Positions 8,784 through 17,600 of a stretch of 64,000 nt of DNA are shown here, piece after piece. The stretch comes from Tamlana carrageenivorans (GTDB lineage Bacteria; Bacteroidota; Bacteroidia; Flavobacteriales; Flavobacteriaceae): positions 3,863,501 to 3,927,500 of the forward strand of contig NZ_CP025938.1 in assembly GCF_002893765.1 (NCBI RefSeq), given 5' to 3'. The position numbers and the translations under genes were made by a program. The notes beneath the pieces are model-generated. The model saw nothing but the letters and a program-made list of their open reading frames with translations. It was not told the DNA's origin and did no database searches. Every line of letters starts with the position of its first letter. Within the stretch, counting starts at the first letter, position 1.

Positions 8784-11516
8784 TTACTTTTTACACACTT
8801 TAAGTGTGCCATTTTTTCCATCAATCTTATAACTGACAATATAAAACCCCGACTTTAGCCATTGTAAATCGATTTCTTGAACAGGTTTTGTTATTTTACG
8901 TAACTGTTGTCCAGACATATTAAAAATTTCCATGTTCTGAAGAACACCATGAACTCTTAAAGTATCTTTTTCTAAAAACACTTTCTTATCAATACTCAAA
9001 CTAGTATCTACAGTTATGGAACCACTTCCAGAAAGAAGCCCTGGATGTGTCGAGGCATCATAAGTTCCATCCCCTAAATCGGTTCCGTTTAAAGTAAATT
9101 GATTAACCAGCACAGCAACATTCAAAACAGCAGAAGCATTTCCTGCTATATTCATTACTAGCTTATCACCAGCACATTTAGCATGATTAAAAATGGCTTG
9201 ATTATTAGCATCGAGATCAATTAAAGCGTTTCCAAAGGCATTTTCTACGGTTCCGTCAATCGCTGCTACACCTGCTGCATTAAAAGCAGCCACTTTTAAA
9301 TCCCAAGTTCCTGTAAACCCACTATTATCGCCACCTAATTTTACTGTTGCAGTATTTGCAACATCTCTGGTGTTTTGAACGATTATTTTATGATCTCCGG
9401 AAAATGTACCAGGTAAATCCATAACATGACCTGCAGCGTTAGAACCATTCATTAACAATGAAATATCTCCTTCCAAAATGATAGGAGCTTCAAAATAAAA
9501 TCCCGTTCCACCTGTTGCATAAGTGATATTTGTACCTTGAAACATTCTAACAGGTCCTAAGCTTTTAGAGTCCGATCTTCTCAAACGAATACTTCCAGCG
9601 TTCTGCACATACATGTCTCCAGAAAAAGGAGCGCTTTGAGCTTCAATAGTTTTACCATCTACAATAACTTTTTCTCCTAGTTCTGGCAGAAGTGCCGGTG
9701 AGTAATGCACTGGATTATCCCACTTTCCGTTAGCTCCACCTATAAAAATAAATTCACTTGGTCTGCCAATGATTATTTTACCTGAACCACTAATAATAGA
9801 CGGATGCGTAGTGGCGTCATACTGTCCAACACCTTGTACAACATTATCAATATACCATTCGCTAATGGTGATATCTTGATTAATAACAATTTTGGCATTA
9901 CCTTCAGTAAAAATTGGTGTATTTACTTTTAGTGCGTTACTTACATCAATGGTTAATTGTCCTGTGGTTTTTACAGTAATATTCTTGGTATTACCTAAAG
10001 AACCAGAAACTTTAGCTTGCAAATCGCCTTCTTCTACAACAATTTCACCTGTATAATCTTCACTATCACCATTTAACTGAACAATTCCAGATCCTTTTTT
10101 CGTGATTTGGTGAACACCTTGTATTGAGCCTTCAAGATTAAGGTTATGAGTAAGATTAAAATCAAAATTCCCTTTTGACTTTATTGTTCCTGCCAAAGTT
10201 GCATCTGCAGAAGCTGTAATTACTGACTGACTTAGAGTTAATAAGGTGGTAGTACTATTAGCTGTAACCTCTAAAGTTGCTCCATTTGTTAAGTTTAAAT
10301 CTGCAGCAAAATCGCCTCCATTTGCATTTATTATGACATTACCATCAACATTTGCAACCTCCGAAGCTACAGGTACACCATCTGGGTTCCAGTTATTAGC
10401 CTCTAACCAGTCGTTGTTAGCAGCGCCACCATCCCAAGTGTAAACAGTAACTGCGGGTGCAATTGCTGTAGGATCCCAATTATCAGTACCAGCTAATACG
10501 ATTTCTGGCTCATATAAATTGGCTTCATTTTGGTCGGTCATGGCACGAAGACCAGCCCAATTGGCTCTACCGCTCATATCGGCACCAGCTCCTGTGTTAA
10601 TCCATTCGTATAAATGTAAGTCGGTACTTGTATCTGCATAATCCATGTTCCATTTATCCCCCCAACCTAAAGGATCAATTTCAGCAGGCATGTTACAGTA
10701 TAACCATGCCACTTTAGGATATTCATGCCAAGGACGACCAAATTTAATTAAAGCACCATCATCTCCTGGTCTAGGGCTATTATCTTGATAAGTCAAATCA
10801 CATTTATAAAATACGAAACCATAACTTTGGTTAATAGTTGTTGAAGGTGCCGTAATCCAAGCGCCACCATAACTTCTAATTTCGCATTCATCAAAGAAAC
10901 CAATTCCTCGACCATAAATATAATCCGTACGCCCTAAAATCATACAAGATTTAAAGTAGGCTCGGTTGGTTTCAGCCGTCCAAAAGTAAATAGTATCCTG
11001 GTATGCTGTAATATTACAATTAACAAACACATTTCTATCGGCCTGTAAAGTAAGGGCTTGGGCTTGTCCAACAGGACCAGCAGTGTTTTCGATAGTGATG
11101 TTTTCTGCTTTAAAATCGTTTGCTTGAATAGTGAGTGTTGCTGCTGTTCTAACTAACTCGCTATTACTACTCCAAAGGGCTACCTTATCATCAGGACAAA
11201 GGCCATCATCTCCATCATTACAGTTATAAATATCATAGCTAATAACAGTTTCCTCTCTGCTTTCTCCAATTAAAGTAATATTCGTTTTAGAAGGCGGAAT
11301 AATCAATTTTTCTTGATCATACAATCCCCTTTTTACATAAATAATAATTTCAGAACTACTGTTAGAAGGTGCTGCATCAAAAGCGGCTTGAAGCGTTGTA
11401 AAATCGCCTGTTCCGTTAACATCCACTACAATGTCTGGGCTAAAATTTTGGGCTGTACCCAAGGAACTCCACAGGAGTCCTACAATAAAAAAAAGATAAA
11501 AGTTTAAATGTTTCAT
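8784..11516 (-). CDS. Secreted pectin methylesterase (CE8) with beta-helix repeats and T9SS sorting domain
   Basis: A 910-residue protein with an intact signal peptide (about 1-23, ending GTAQ). The CE8 domain (about 25-330) closely matches the CE8 half of the giant CE8-PL1 protein and has the same QDTIYFW, RTDYIYG and GRPW blocks. It removes methyl esters from homogalacturonan. The region about 340-830 is a repetitive beta-strand array like autotransporter-associated repeats. Two copies of a motif are easily seen: GQYDATTHPSIISGSG near 565 and GTYDASTHPGLLSGSG near 820. The last 70 residues form a type A T9SS sorting domain (MEIFNMSGQQL ... GFYIVSYK). With the other CE8 leaderless, this looks like the only exported methylesterase in the locus. 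The two genes probably arose by duplication. Confidence 0.9.
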   Translation of the reverse strand: MKHLNFYLFFIVGLLWSSLGTAQNFSPDIVVDVNGTGDFTTLQAAFDAAPSNSSSEIIIYVKRGLYDQEKLIIPPSKTNITLIGESREETVISYDIYNCNDGDDGLCPDDKVALWSSNSELVRTAATLTIQANDFKAENITIENTAGPVGQAQALTLQADRNVFVNCNITAYQDTIYFWTAETNRAYFKSCMILGRTDYIYGRGIGFFDECEIRSYGGAWITAPSTTINQSYGFVFYKCDLTYQDNSPRPGDDGALIKFGRPWHEYPKVAWLYCNMPAEIDPLGWGDKWNMDYADTSTDLHLYEWINTGAGADMSGRANWAGLRAMTDQNEANLYEPEIVLAGTDNWDPTAIAPAVTVYTWDGGAANNDWLEANNWNPDGVPVASEVANVDGNVIINANGGDFAADLNLTNGATLEVTANSTTTLLTLSQSVITASADATLAGTIKSKGNFDFNLTHNLNLEGSIQGVHQITKKGSGIVQLNGDSEDYTGEIVVEEGDLQAKVSGSLGNTKNITVKTTGQLTIDVSNALKVNTPIFTEGNAKIVINQDITISEWYIDNVVQGVGQYDATTHPSIISGSGKIIIGRPSEFIFIGGANGKWDNPVHYSPALLPELGEKVIVDGKTIEAQSAPFSGDMYVQNAGSIRLRRSDSKSLGPVRMFQGTNITYATGGTGFYFEAPIILEGDISLLMNGSNAAGHVMDLPGTFSGDHKIIVQNTRDVANTATVKLGGDNSGFTGTWDLKVAAFNAAGVAAIDGTVENAFGNALIDLDANNQAIFNHAKCAGDKLVMNIAGNASAVLNVAVLVNQFTLNGTDLGDGTYDASTHPGLLSGSGSITVDTSLSIDKKVFLEKDTLRVHGVLQNMEIFNMSGQQLRKITKPVQEIDLQWLKSGFYIVSYKIDGKNGTLKVCKK

Positions 11517-11566
11517 AATACTTGGTTTAATATTTGGGTTTAATAATTAATTTATCTATTCATTGG

Positions 11567-12889
11567 TTATTTTAATGTCGTTTTAATCCAGTCCATAATA
11601 TTATATCTAGTTTCTAGTGAAATCCAATGTTCATTAACTGGCGTAATTAAAGCTTCCTTAGGGGATTGTATTGTATTATAAACAATATAACTTGTGGTTG
11701 GAGGACATACATTATCATTAAATCCCCAGGTCATAAAAACTGGAACTTTTATAAGTTTAGCAAAATTAACCACATCAAAATATTCTAGAGTTTCTAATTT
11801 TTCCGGTGTATCCATACCTTCAAATGTGGTAAACAAGTGCGGGTATCCCCCTGCCTTATTTATTTTATATCTTGCCATATCGGAGAGTGCGGGATGATTG
11901 GCCGCACATGCCGTAACACGTTTATCTAATCCCGTTGTAATTAGAGCTAATGCCCCTCCTTGGCTACCACCTTGAGCTATTAAATTTTTACCATCCCATT
12001 CCGGCAATGTCACTAAATAATCCACAGCCCTTATACATGATAGGTAAACGCCCTTCATATAATAATGCTCCTTATCATCTAAACCATTTACTAAATAGCT
12101 ATTATTTTTATTTCCAAAAGCCTTACTGATCTCACTATAAGTATGCGCATCCAAATTTGGGCGAATACCATGAATTTCCATATCCAAACGGATAAACCCA
12201 TTTTCTGCATAGAACAAATCCTTTGAAGGATTCATAGGTTTTATACCTGCTCCTGGAGGTGAAATTACAATAGGAAATTTCCCTTGTTTTTTGGGTAGCG
12301 TTAGATATGCATAGAAAAAATGTCCCTTTTGTACAGACTGAATTTTAAGTAAATAGCAATTTATTTTATCATTTGAAAATTCTGAAACGAATTCCCTTTC
12401 TACAACCATAGGACAAGTAGAAGCCTTTTTTAATGCATCATCCCAAAAGCTTTTAAAATCGTTCGGAAACTTAGTATAAGGTGTTAGCTTTTCTGGCTCA
12501 AAACCAACTTTAATATGATAACTATATCGTTTATTTTTATAATTTAAACTAAGTTTACAATCTCTAAACCCAGGGGTATTCATTGTACCTATTGGAACAG
12601 TGGCTACACCATGATTTAAAGTAACTTTACCTTGTTTTTCTTCAGGCATCATATCTTCACCAATACTATAATTTACAACAGCTGCATCAAGCAAAACTCC
12701 GTAACGATAAACACGTATAGTAATATTGGCTTCCTCTCCTAACTTATAAAGCCAATCCTTATGATTCGGTTCTGCAACCCATAAAATATCGTCATGACTG
12801 GGGTTATTTTGAGCAAAACTTACAATAGAGTTAATAAGAAAAACAGTTAAAAGAATCAATTTCTTAAATATGGTTCCATAAAATTTCAT
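11567..12889 (-). CDS. Acetylxylan esterase-like alpha/beta hydrolase (CE7-like)
   Basis: A 440-residue exported protein (signal peptide about 1-27, ending VSFAQ). It has an N-terminal beta-sandwich region and an alpha/beta hydrolase domain. The nucleophile elbow is GGSQGG near residues 306-311. The strand with the acid reads WGFNDNVCPP near 390, and the His is in NEHW near 420. This matches the AXE1 / CE7 family, which deacetylates xylo-oligosaccharides and other acetylated sugars. Within a pectin locus it probably removes acetyl groups from oligosaccharides in the periplasm; there is no T9SS domain. It sits 50 bases upstream of the CE8 gene and 21 bases downstream of GH28. Substrate is inference. 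Confidence 0.82.
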   Translation of the reverse strand: MKFYGTIFKKLILLTVFLINSIVSFAQNNPSHDDILWVAEPNHKDWLYKLGEEANITIRVYRYGVLLDAAVVNYSIGEDMMPEEKQGKVTLNHGVATVPIGTMNTPGFRDCKLSLNYKNKRYSYHIKVGFEPEKLTPYTKFPNDFKSFWDDALKKASTCPMVVEREFVSEFSNDKINCYLLKIQSVQKGHFFYAYLTLPKKQGKFPIVISPPGAGIKPMNPSKDLFYAENGFIRLDMEIHGIRPNLDAHTYSEISKAFGNKNNSYLVNGLDDKEHYYMKGVYLSCIRAVDYLVTLPEWDGKNLIAQGGSQGGALALITTGLDKRVTACAANHPALSDMARYKINKAGGYPHLFTTFEGMDTPEKLETLEYFDVVNFAKLIKVPVFMTWGFNDNVCPPTTSYIVYNTIQSPKEALITPVNEHWISLETRYNIMDWIKTTLK

Positions 12890-12910
12890 ATTTCTACTAA
12901 TCTCATTTAA

Positions 12911-14635
12911 TTAATTTATAAACACTTCTCTTTTAATTACCTCTTTACTCGATTTCAATTCTAAATTTGAATTATCAAAATTTACATTTTGAAAGCGTAT
13001 TGCTTTAGTTTTACTTCCAAATAATTCAATTTGTGTTTGTTGGTTATTCTGAAATGAGACAGAATCTAGGTTTACATTTTTTCCGTTGTAAATTGTTATC
13101 GCTTTTTTTTCAGGCGTTAATATTTGAACATTTTTAAGCTTCAGTCCATCTACATCCACAATTTCCACCCCCTTATTTGCCTTTAACACAGCATTACTTA
13201 AGTTGATGTTTTTTAAGTTCATTTCTGGTAACCCCATGAAAAAACCTGCTTTTTCAGCTCCAGAAACATGAATATTGTTCATGAAAATATTTTTAAATGA
13301 AGGCGTTTCTTCGGTAACTTCAACTAAAACTTCCTCAGTTGAATTAACCTCTTTATTTGTAGTTAGCCCATCTGAAACAGGACTTTTTCCGCCATAATAA
13401 AGATTAAACCTTATGGCATCCGCTTTAATATCAATCATATCAATATTTGAAATAAAGACATTCTCTACAACGCCTCCTCTTCCTCTTGTACTTTTAAATC
13501 GGAGTCCTGTGTCAGTACCAATAAATGAACAATTTGAAACATGCACATTTTTAACACCACTAGACATTTCACTTCCTACAACAACACCACCATGACCATG
13601 ATACACGACATTATTTTTTACTATTACATTTTCTGTAGGGAATTTACGGTCTCTACCATCCTTATTTTTTCCTGACTTTATGCAGATAGCATCATCACCA
13701 ACATCAAAGGTGTTATTGTAAATCAATGCATTTTTACAAGAGTCTAAATCTAATCCATCTCCATTTTGTGAATACCAAGGGTTTCTAACCGTTAAATTTC
13801 TAAAAATTAGATCTTCGCACATTAAGGGATGAATATTCCATGCGGGTGAATTTTGAAAAGTTGGCCCATCTAAAAGCACTTTTTTACATTGAACAAGGCT
13901 AACCATTACAGGTCTAAGGAAATCCTTTACAGCGATAAGGTCTTCATTGTTTTCAGCATTTGGAACGTTAAAGTCGGTGGTGTTTTCATAACCTTGTTTG
14001 GAGCTTTCAGAAGGAAACCACAGTTTGCCATCATCAGATAAAACACCTCCAGATTTTTTTAGGCTATTCCATTGGTTATCGGTCATTTTCATTTTTTTAA
14101 CTGGTCTCCAAGCGTCACCATTACCGTCTATAATCCCGTTGCCTGTTATAGCAATATTCTGCGCATTATTGGCATTAATAGGTGAAATACATCGTACTGT
14201 ATTTAAACCTTCAAAACTGACTTTTTTTAAAGGATAATCATCAAAATCTTTACTAAATAGTATAATTGCACCACTTTCTAGATACAAATTAATATTACTT
14301 TGAAGTGTAATTGGCCCGGTAAGCCAAATACCTCGAGGCACTATAACTTTTCCTCCTCCTTTTTGAGAAACTTGAGAAATAGATTTTTCAAATGCCAAGG
14401 TATTTTTAAAAAGTCCATTACCTATGGCGCCAAAATCGATGATATTCACTTCATAGTCAGGAAAGGAAACCTCCTTTACTTTAGGCATTTTAAATTCTAT
14501 GTCATTATAAATATTATCTAATTGTACATTTTGACTTTGAGCATTAAAGCTCCCTGTGTTTATGATATACAAAACACCGAAAATAGCCCATGTTATTTTT
14601 TTGATATACTTCATGTATTTGCAAGATTTTTTCAA
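12911..14635 (-). CDS. GH28 polygalacturonase
   Basis: A 574-residue right-handed beta-helix enzyme hydrolysing alpha-1,4-galacturonan. The GH28 blocks are all present in order: QNGDGLDLDSC (first Asp, about residue 291), VGDDAICIKSG (paired Asp, about 313), GHGGVVVGSEMSGS-like block with the catalytic His (about 345; actual reading GHGGVVVGSEMSS) and RFKSTRGRGG (substrate Arg/Lys, about 378). The leader is unusually long. Met8 (ATG at 14614) gives a conventional signal peptide MKYIKKITWAIF and is probably the real start. There is no T9SS domain or lipobox, so it is likely periplasmic and acts on imported oligogalacturonides. It lies 10 bases after the GH95 frame in the same operon. Confidence 0.9.
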   Translation of the reverse strand: MKKSCKYMKYIKKITWAIFGVLYIINTGSFNAQSQNVQLDNIYNDIEFKMPKVKEVSFPDYEVNIIDFGAIGNGLFKNTLAFEKSISQVSQKGGGKVIVPRGIWLTGPITLQSNINLYLESGAIILFSKDFDDYPLKKVSFEGLNTVRCISPINANNAQNIAITGNGIIDGNGDAWRPVKKMKMTDNQWNSLKKSGGVLSDDGKLWFPSESSKQGYENTTDFNVPNAENNEDLIAVKDFLRPVMVSLVQCKKVLLDGPTFQNSPAWNIHPLMCEDLIFRNLTVRNPWYSQNGDGLDLDSCKNALIYNNTFDVGDDAICIKSGKNKDGRDRKFPTENVIVKNNVVYHGHGGVVVGSEMSSGVKNVHVSNCSFIGTDTGLRFKSTRGRGGVVENVFISNIDMIDIKADAIRFNLYYGGKSPVSDGLTTNKEVNSTEEVLVEVTEETPSFKNIFMNNIHVSGAEKAGFFMGLPEMNLKNINLSNAVLKANKGVEIVDVDGLKLKNVQILTPEKKAITIYNGKNVNLDSVSFQNNQQTQIELFGSKTKAIRFQNVNFDNSNLELKSSKEVIKREVFIN

Positions 14636-14645
14636 TTAACTTTTT

Positions 14646-15077
14646 TTATAGGTTTTGAAGATTATTAAATACTATTCGAGCAACCTCAACGGCTCCCTTA
14701 GGCTGAAAATGTGTATTATCTTTTTGTCCCTCTGGATAAGCCTCGTACTTACCAGCAGGTAAATTCATAAAGTAATTATTGGTTACATAATCCTGTCCTT
14801 TTTGTGTAAAAAGGTCTCGTGATGCCTTATTTAAATCGATTAACGCTACATTCATTTCATCAGCGACTACAAATTGTTGGAATACCTGGCCCCATCCTGT
14901 AACGGGATACCTGGTTTTCATATAGTCTTTACCTGGTTCGTAGTTATTGTAGTAATCGGCCATCGTGGAATCCCCAATTAAAAAAATTGTTGTTACTAGT
15001 TTTTCTTTCAAACCGTAGGCTATAAAAAACGCGCCTACGAATAGCAACAATCCAAACTTTATCAACTTACTTTTCAT
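14646..15077 (-). pseudogene. CE12 esterase remnant lacking its central catalytic blocks
   Basis: Starting at the ATG at 15075-15077, 143 residues remain of an SGNH esterase. The leader (MKSKLIKFGLLLFVGAFFIA), block I (GDSTMADY, nucleophile Ser) and GWGQVFQQF are present. The protein then jumps from VVADE directly to MNVALIDLNKASRDLF and on to block V (DNTHFQPKGA, Asp and His). The usual blocks with the oxyanion Gly and Asn, roughly 90-110 residues, are missing. The deletion is in frame, so both ends remain readable, but without the oxyanion residues the enzyme should be inactive. Confidence 0.85.
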
Positions 15078-17570
15078 TTTATTTTTTTTAGTTGTGAAAT
15101 TATATGCACTATTAGCCTGAGTTGACACATCGTACACATTGAATGTAGTTACAATAACCTCCTCATTATTGGTATGGTTAGAAACTATTGGCTCTTTTAT
15201 TTTTGGATTTTGATAAAACATGTTGGTGTTTTCCCCTGTAGCTTTTTGCAATTCCACCCCGTTTTTATCCAACAAAATTTGATTGGTACGTATTCTTAAA
15301 TTCCCACCTTTTTTTGAGTAAATTTTCACTGTCTCTAATGTGTTTGCTTCCCAATGTAAATCGACCTCAAAGCCACCTATGGCCACAAGTCCTTTTACAC
15401 TTCCTTCTTTCCATGATTCTGGTAAAGCAGGTAGTAAAAACAAAGCATCATCGTGCGACTGAAGTAGCATTTCGGCTATTCCCGCCGTGCAACCAAAATT
15501 TCCATCTATTTGAAATGGCGGATGTGCATCAAATAAATTAGGATATGTCCCGCCAGATATCGTACCGTCTTCTACCAAGGTTAATTGGGTTTTAATAAGT
15601 TTATACGCTCTGTTTCCGTCAAGCATCCGTGCCCAAAAGTTCACCTTCCACCCCATGGACCATCCAGTAGATTTATCGCCTCTATATTCTAAAGTTTGCT
15701 CTGCCGCTTTAAATAATTCTAGGTTTTTGAATGGTGAAATTTGCGAAGCTGGATACAAACCATATAAATGCGAAATATGTCTATGCTTATCATTTGGTCT
15801 GTCCCAGTCTTCAATCCATTCTTGCAATTGCCCATGTTTACCTATCTGCATTGGAGGCAGTTTGCTACGTAAAACTTTTAATGAATCTGCAAATTCCAAG
15901 TCTTGGCTTAACACTTTTGAAGCCCTAATAACATTACTAAACACATCGAAAACTAACTGATTATCCATGGTTGTACCATAAGTTACTCCAACACCATCTA
16001 CATATTTATTTTCTGGTGAAATTGAAGGCGCAACAACTAACCATTTATTTTTTGGTTCTTCTTGAAGAACATCTTTGTAAAACAAAGCTGTTGATTTTAA
16101 AATAGGATAGTATTCCTTTAAGAAATCTTCATCACCCGTAAACAAATAATGCTGCCATAAATGCTGTGTTAACCAAGCGCCTCCCATGGGCCAAAAACCA
16201 TAAAAGCCACCATCTACAATACCCGAAATCCGCCATATATCGGTATTATGATGAATGTTCCAACCTCTAGCATGATACAGTTTCTGCGCACTTAATTTTC
16301 CTGTTTCCGAAATATCTTCCAACATGGAAAATAAAGGCTGATTCAATTCGGAAAGATTTGTAACTTCTGTTGGCCAATAATTCATTTCGGTATTTATATT
16401 GACCGTGTATTTACTATCCCAAGGAGGTGCTAACCGATCGTTCCAAATACCTTGCAAGTTTGCAGGCTGACCGCCAGGTCTAGAACTCGATATCAATAAA
16501 TATCTCCCAAATTGAAAATAAAGCGATACCAACGATAAATCTTCTTTAGTTGCAAAATTTGCCAAACGCAGATTGGTTGGTAATTCATTTTTTTGGTTCG
16601 TTCCTAAGTTTAAAGTAACTCTATTAAATAATTGCTGATAATCTTTTATATGACTGTTCTTCAACTCGTCATATCCTTTATTCTTGCTTTTTTCAATAAA
16701 AGACTTAGCAATTTCATTCGCAGAATTACTTAAATCTTTATAATTTTTAAAGTTCGTTCCAATACTGACTAACAAAATAACCTCATTCGCATTTTTAATT
16801 GAAATACCGTTGTTCTTTTCTACTATTTCACCGCCAAATACTTTAGGGTATACTAATGTTTCAAATTTAATTTTTCCTTTTTTATTTTCATGATCACCAC
16901 CAACACCTTCTAACTTCAAAAACTTATTTTCTGTTTTGATATTATGATTCAATTGTGGGCTATCCATAGTAATTTCAAAAGTCAAACTACTTGGTTTATC
17001 TGCCGTAAGATGGATTACCATGACTTGATCGGGATAGGACACAAAATATTCTCTTTTAAATTGAATTCCTTTAGCTGTATAACTAACCGAAGCCATGGCA
17101 TTAGCTATGTTTAAATCTCTTCTATAGTTATAAACAGATTGTTGATTAGGAAAGTGTAAATTCAAATTGCCTACGGTTTGATAAGGCACACCATAATTGT
17201 TATTCTTTGGAGTGTCTTTTGGAAATACTTCGAGTGCCAGACTTTGGGCTTCTTTATAGTTTTCATCAAATAATAAGCGTCTAATTTCTTCTACTTCGTT
17301 AAAATAATCTTTTGTAATATTATTTCCCGGCTCGCCTGCCCAAACCGTTTCTTCATTTAACTGAATTTTATCATGGGTAATGCCTCCAAACAACATACCT
17401 CCAATTCTACCATTTCCAATAGGCAGTGCTTCGTTCCAGTTTTTTGCTGCAGATTCATACCACAGCACATTTTCGTCATTATCTTTTACTGAAAATGATG
17501 TTGTGCTTTGAGCATATCCCCTTAATAAACAAAGGAAACAACAAACAGAAACGATTATTTTATAATTCAT
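14646..17570 (-). CDS. GH95 alpha-L-fucosidase/galactosidase, fused in frame to a CE12 remnant
   Basis: A 974-residue frame. Residues 1-20 are a signal peptide and about 28-825 a full GH95 enzyme. The active site looks intact: VNINTEMNYW (Asn391 and Asn393), QEWIEDWD (likely acid Glu584) and FQIDGNFG (Asp689). GH95 enzymes release alpha-L-fucose or L-galactose by inversion; in a pectin locus the target could be a side chain of rhamnogalacturonan. From Met832 the frame runs into a second protein with its own hydrophobic leader (MKSKLIKFGLLLFVGAF), a damaged CE12 esterase listed separately. The join lies in an A8 run just before that Met; either a gain or loss of one A would restore a stop there. 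If translated as written, a GH95 protein with an internal hydrophobic segment results. Confidence 0.85.
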   Translation of the reverse strand: MNYKIIVSVCCFLCLLRGYAQSTTSFSVKDNDENVLWYESAAKNWNEALPIGNGRIGGMLFGGITHDKIQLNEETVWAGEPGNNITKDYFNEVEEIRRLLFDENYKEAQSLALEVFPKDTPKNNNYGVPYQTVGNLNLHFPNQQSVYNYRRDLNIANAMASVSYTAKGIQFKREYFVSYPDQVMVIHLTADKPSSLTFEITMDSPQLNHNIKTENKFLKLEGVGGDHENKKGKIKFETLVYPKVFGGEIVEKNNGISIKNANEVILLVSIGTNFKNYKDLSNSANEIAKSFIEKSKNKGYDELKNSHIKDYQQLFNRVTLNLGTNQKNELPTNLRLANFATKEDLSLVSLYFQFGRYLLISSSRPGGQPANLQGIWNDRLAPPWDSKYTVNINTEMNYWPTEVTNLSELNQPLFSMLEDISETGKLSAQKLYHARGWNIHHNTDIWRISGIVDGGFYGFWPMGGAWLTQHLWQHYLFTGDEDFLKEYYPILKSTALFYKDVLQEEPKNKWLVVAPSISPENKYVDGVGVTYGTTMDNQLVFDVFSNVIRASKVLSQDLEFADSLKVLRSKLPPMQIGKHGQLQEWIEDWDRPNDKHRHISHLYGLYPASQISPFKNLELFKAAEQTLEYRGDKSTGWSMGWKVNFWARMLDGNRAYKLIKTQLTLVEDGTISGGTYPNLFDAHPPFQIDGNFGCTAGIAEMLLQSHDDALFLLPALPESWKEGSVKGLVAIGGFEVDLHWEANTLETVKIYSKKGGNLRIRTNQILLDKNGVELQKATGENTNMFYQNPKIKEPIVSNHTNNEEVIVTTFNVYDVSTQANSAYNFTTKKNKMKSKLIKFGLLLFVGAFFIAYGLKEKLVTTIFLIGDSTMADYYNNYEPGKDYMKTRYPVTGWGQVFQQFVVADEMNVALIDLNKASRDLFTQKGQDYVTNNYFMNLPAGKYEAYPEGQKDNTHFQPKGAVEVARIVFNNLQNL

Positions 17571-17600
17571 ATTTAAATAATTTAGATTTAGCTATAATCA

